Origin: Calliopsis andreniformis
Lineage: Eukaryota > Arthropoda > Insecta > Hymenoptera > Andrenidae
NCBI RefSeq assembly: GCF_051401765.1
Contig: NW_027480480.1
Coordinates: forward strand, 2,356,001-2,420,000
DNA length: 64,000 bases
Direction: 5' to 3'
Every line of letters starts with the position of its first letter. Position 1 is the first letter of the stretch. The notes beneath the pieces were generated by a model. That model saw only the letters and a list, made by a program, of their open reading frames with translations, had not been told where the DNA came from and searched no databases. Below, in pieces: positions 63,461 to 64,000 of this stretch. The position numbers and the translations under genes were made by a program.

Positions 63461-64000
63461 GATTGAGGATTGAGGATTGAGGATTGAGGATTGAGGATCT
63501 AGGATTGGAAATTTATTATTGAGTATTGAAGGCTGAGGATTGTGGATTGAGGATTGAGGATTGAGGATTGAGGATTGAGGATTGAGGATTGAGGATTGAG
63601 GATTGAGGATTGAGGATTGAGGATTGAGGATTGAGGGTTGAGGATTGAGGATTGAGGATTGAGGATCGAAGATTGAGTATTGATGATTGAATATTGAGGA
63701 TTGAGGATTGAGGTTTGAGGATTGAGGATCGAGGATTGAGGATTGAGGATTGGAGATTGACTATTGAGGATTGAAGATTGGGGATTGAGGATTGAGGATT
63801 GAGAATTGAGAATTGAGTATGAGGACTGAGGGTTGAGGATTGAGGTTTGAGGAATGAGGACTGAGGGTTGGGGAATGAGGATTGAGGATTGAGGATTAAG
63901 GATTGAGCATTGAAGGTTGAGTATTGATGCCTAAGGATTGAGGATTGAGGATTGATGATTGAGGATCGAGGATTGAAGATTGAGAATTGAGGATTGAAGA
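63461..64000 (+). repeat. Heptamer array to window end, with longest perfect run
   Basis: It starts with GGATCTAGGATTGGAAAT near 63,497, as at 61,426. Positions 63,549-63,632 are twelve consecutive perfect GAGGATT units, the longest uninterrupted run I found in the window. They are followed by GAGGGTT and three more perfect units. From about 63,725 the order matches about 61,977 onward (shift 1,747). The array continues past the window edge. Confidence 0.8.

Larger units (their letters stand above)
1..64000 (+). repeat. Heptanucleotide satellite array, unit GAGGATT
   Basis: Every part of the window is built from 7-base units whose consensus is GAGGATT on the + strand (AATCCTC on the minus strand). 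Neither end of the array is inside the window, so the true length exceeds 64 kb. Most units are the consensus or differ by one or two bases; common variants are GAAGATT, GAGTATT, GATGATT, GAATATT, GAGAATT, GAGGTTT, GAGGGTT, GAGGACT and GGGTATT. No segment runs in the opposite orientation and no unique-sequence island of even 50 bases was seen. The + strand is G-rich and nearly C-free. I do not recognise this as a named satellite family. The array type suggests eukaryotic heterochromatin, but no taxon can be assigned. Confidence 0.97.

Noticed and set aside
1..64000. Telomere repeat array
   Set aside because: The unit is 7 bases and G-rich like TTTAGGG, but TTGAGGA differs from known telomere units, and no TTAGGG, TTAGG or TTTAGGG runs occur. 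The heavy variant content and higher-order duplications are also unlike a terminal telomere. A subtelomeric satellite remains possible.
1..64000. CRISPR array
   Set aside because: There are no unique spacers between repeats; every base belongs to the heptamer pattern.
1..64000. Centromere protein B box or another known centromere motif
   Set aside because: I looked for TTCG-N4-CGGGA-type sequence; the landmark GTCGGGG with TTCGACG is not a match in order or spacing. Centromere identity cannot be claimed from this sequence.
1..64000. tRNA, rRNA, transposon ends or promoter elements
   Set aside because: No cloverleaf-capable sequence, long terminal repeat, terminal inverted repeat or coding remnant was found. 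With C almost absent on the + strand, stable hairpins with G-C stems cannot form over most of the window. TATT/ATATT stretches come from the GAATATT and GAGTATT units.
1..64000. Entire window as a sequencing or synthetic artefact
   Set aside because: The copies carry distinct shared point variants, private small duplications and nested histories, which random error or simple polymer slippage would not produce. A local assembly duplication, mainly the 7,539-bp pair, is still possible.

Overview
The whole 64,000-base window is a single heptanucleotide satellite array. The + strand consensus is GAGGATT (rotations TTGAGGA, AGGATTG; minus strand AATCCTC). It runs in one orientation from the first base to the last. 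I found no interruption by unique DNA and no transposon, RNA gene, CRISPR array or credible protein gene. The + strand is about 3/7 G, 2/7 A, 2/7 T and almost free of C; C appears only in variant units.

The organism cannot be named from this sequence. A gene-free satellite of at least 64 kb with nested higher-order structure is typical of eukaryotic heterochromatin (pericentromeric, subtelomeric or sex-chromosome satellite). That placement is inference from array type only.

The array is not a plain homopolymer of the heptamer. It is written in a small vocabulary of variant units (GAAGATT, GAGTATT, GATGATT, GAATATT, GAGAATT, GAGGTTT, GAGGGTT, GAGGACT, GGGTATT, GAGCATT and a few 6-base units). 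These are joined into fixed phrases, and the phrases recur in the same order over kilobases. Aligning rare variants as anchors by eye gives this layout.

Left domain (1 to about 29.3 kb): a long block of about 4.3-4.6 kb occurs at 1-4,578, 6,759-11,385, about 18,000-22,339 and about 24,745-29,275, with a partial copy at about 13,975-15,140. A 1.9 kb tandem duplication lies at 4,265-8,120. A second repeated block (about 1.6 kb) occurs at about 11,930-13,515 and 15,230-16,825.

Middle domain (about 29.3-53.1 kb): a 3,690-bp tandem duplication (29,561-36,945), then a 7,539-bp tandem duplication (36,826-51,517) that carries a nested 2,094-bp duplication (full pair at 48,900-53,095).

Right domain (about 52.9-64.0 kb): a 2,972-bp tandem duplication (52,870-58,820), a 1,125/1,132-bp repeat in about 2.5 copies (58,550-61,397), 301-bp and 175-bp local duplications, and a rearranged copy of the 58.0-59.1 kb segment at 62,335-63,460.

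Long open reading frames exist only on the minus strand, the longest 686 codons. They are a by-product of the repeat: AATCCTC has no stop in any frame, and because 7 is not a multiple of 3 all three frames spell the same heptapeptide N-P-Q-S-S-I-L. I annotate no genes. The interesting content is the repeat architecture. All block boundaries are by-eye estimates, usually good to about 10-30 bases because flanking heptamers align in any register; the shifts between matched anchors were counted at named marker bases.
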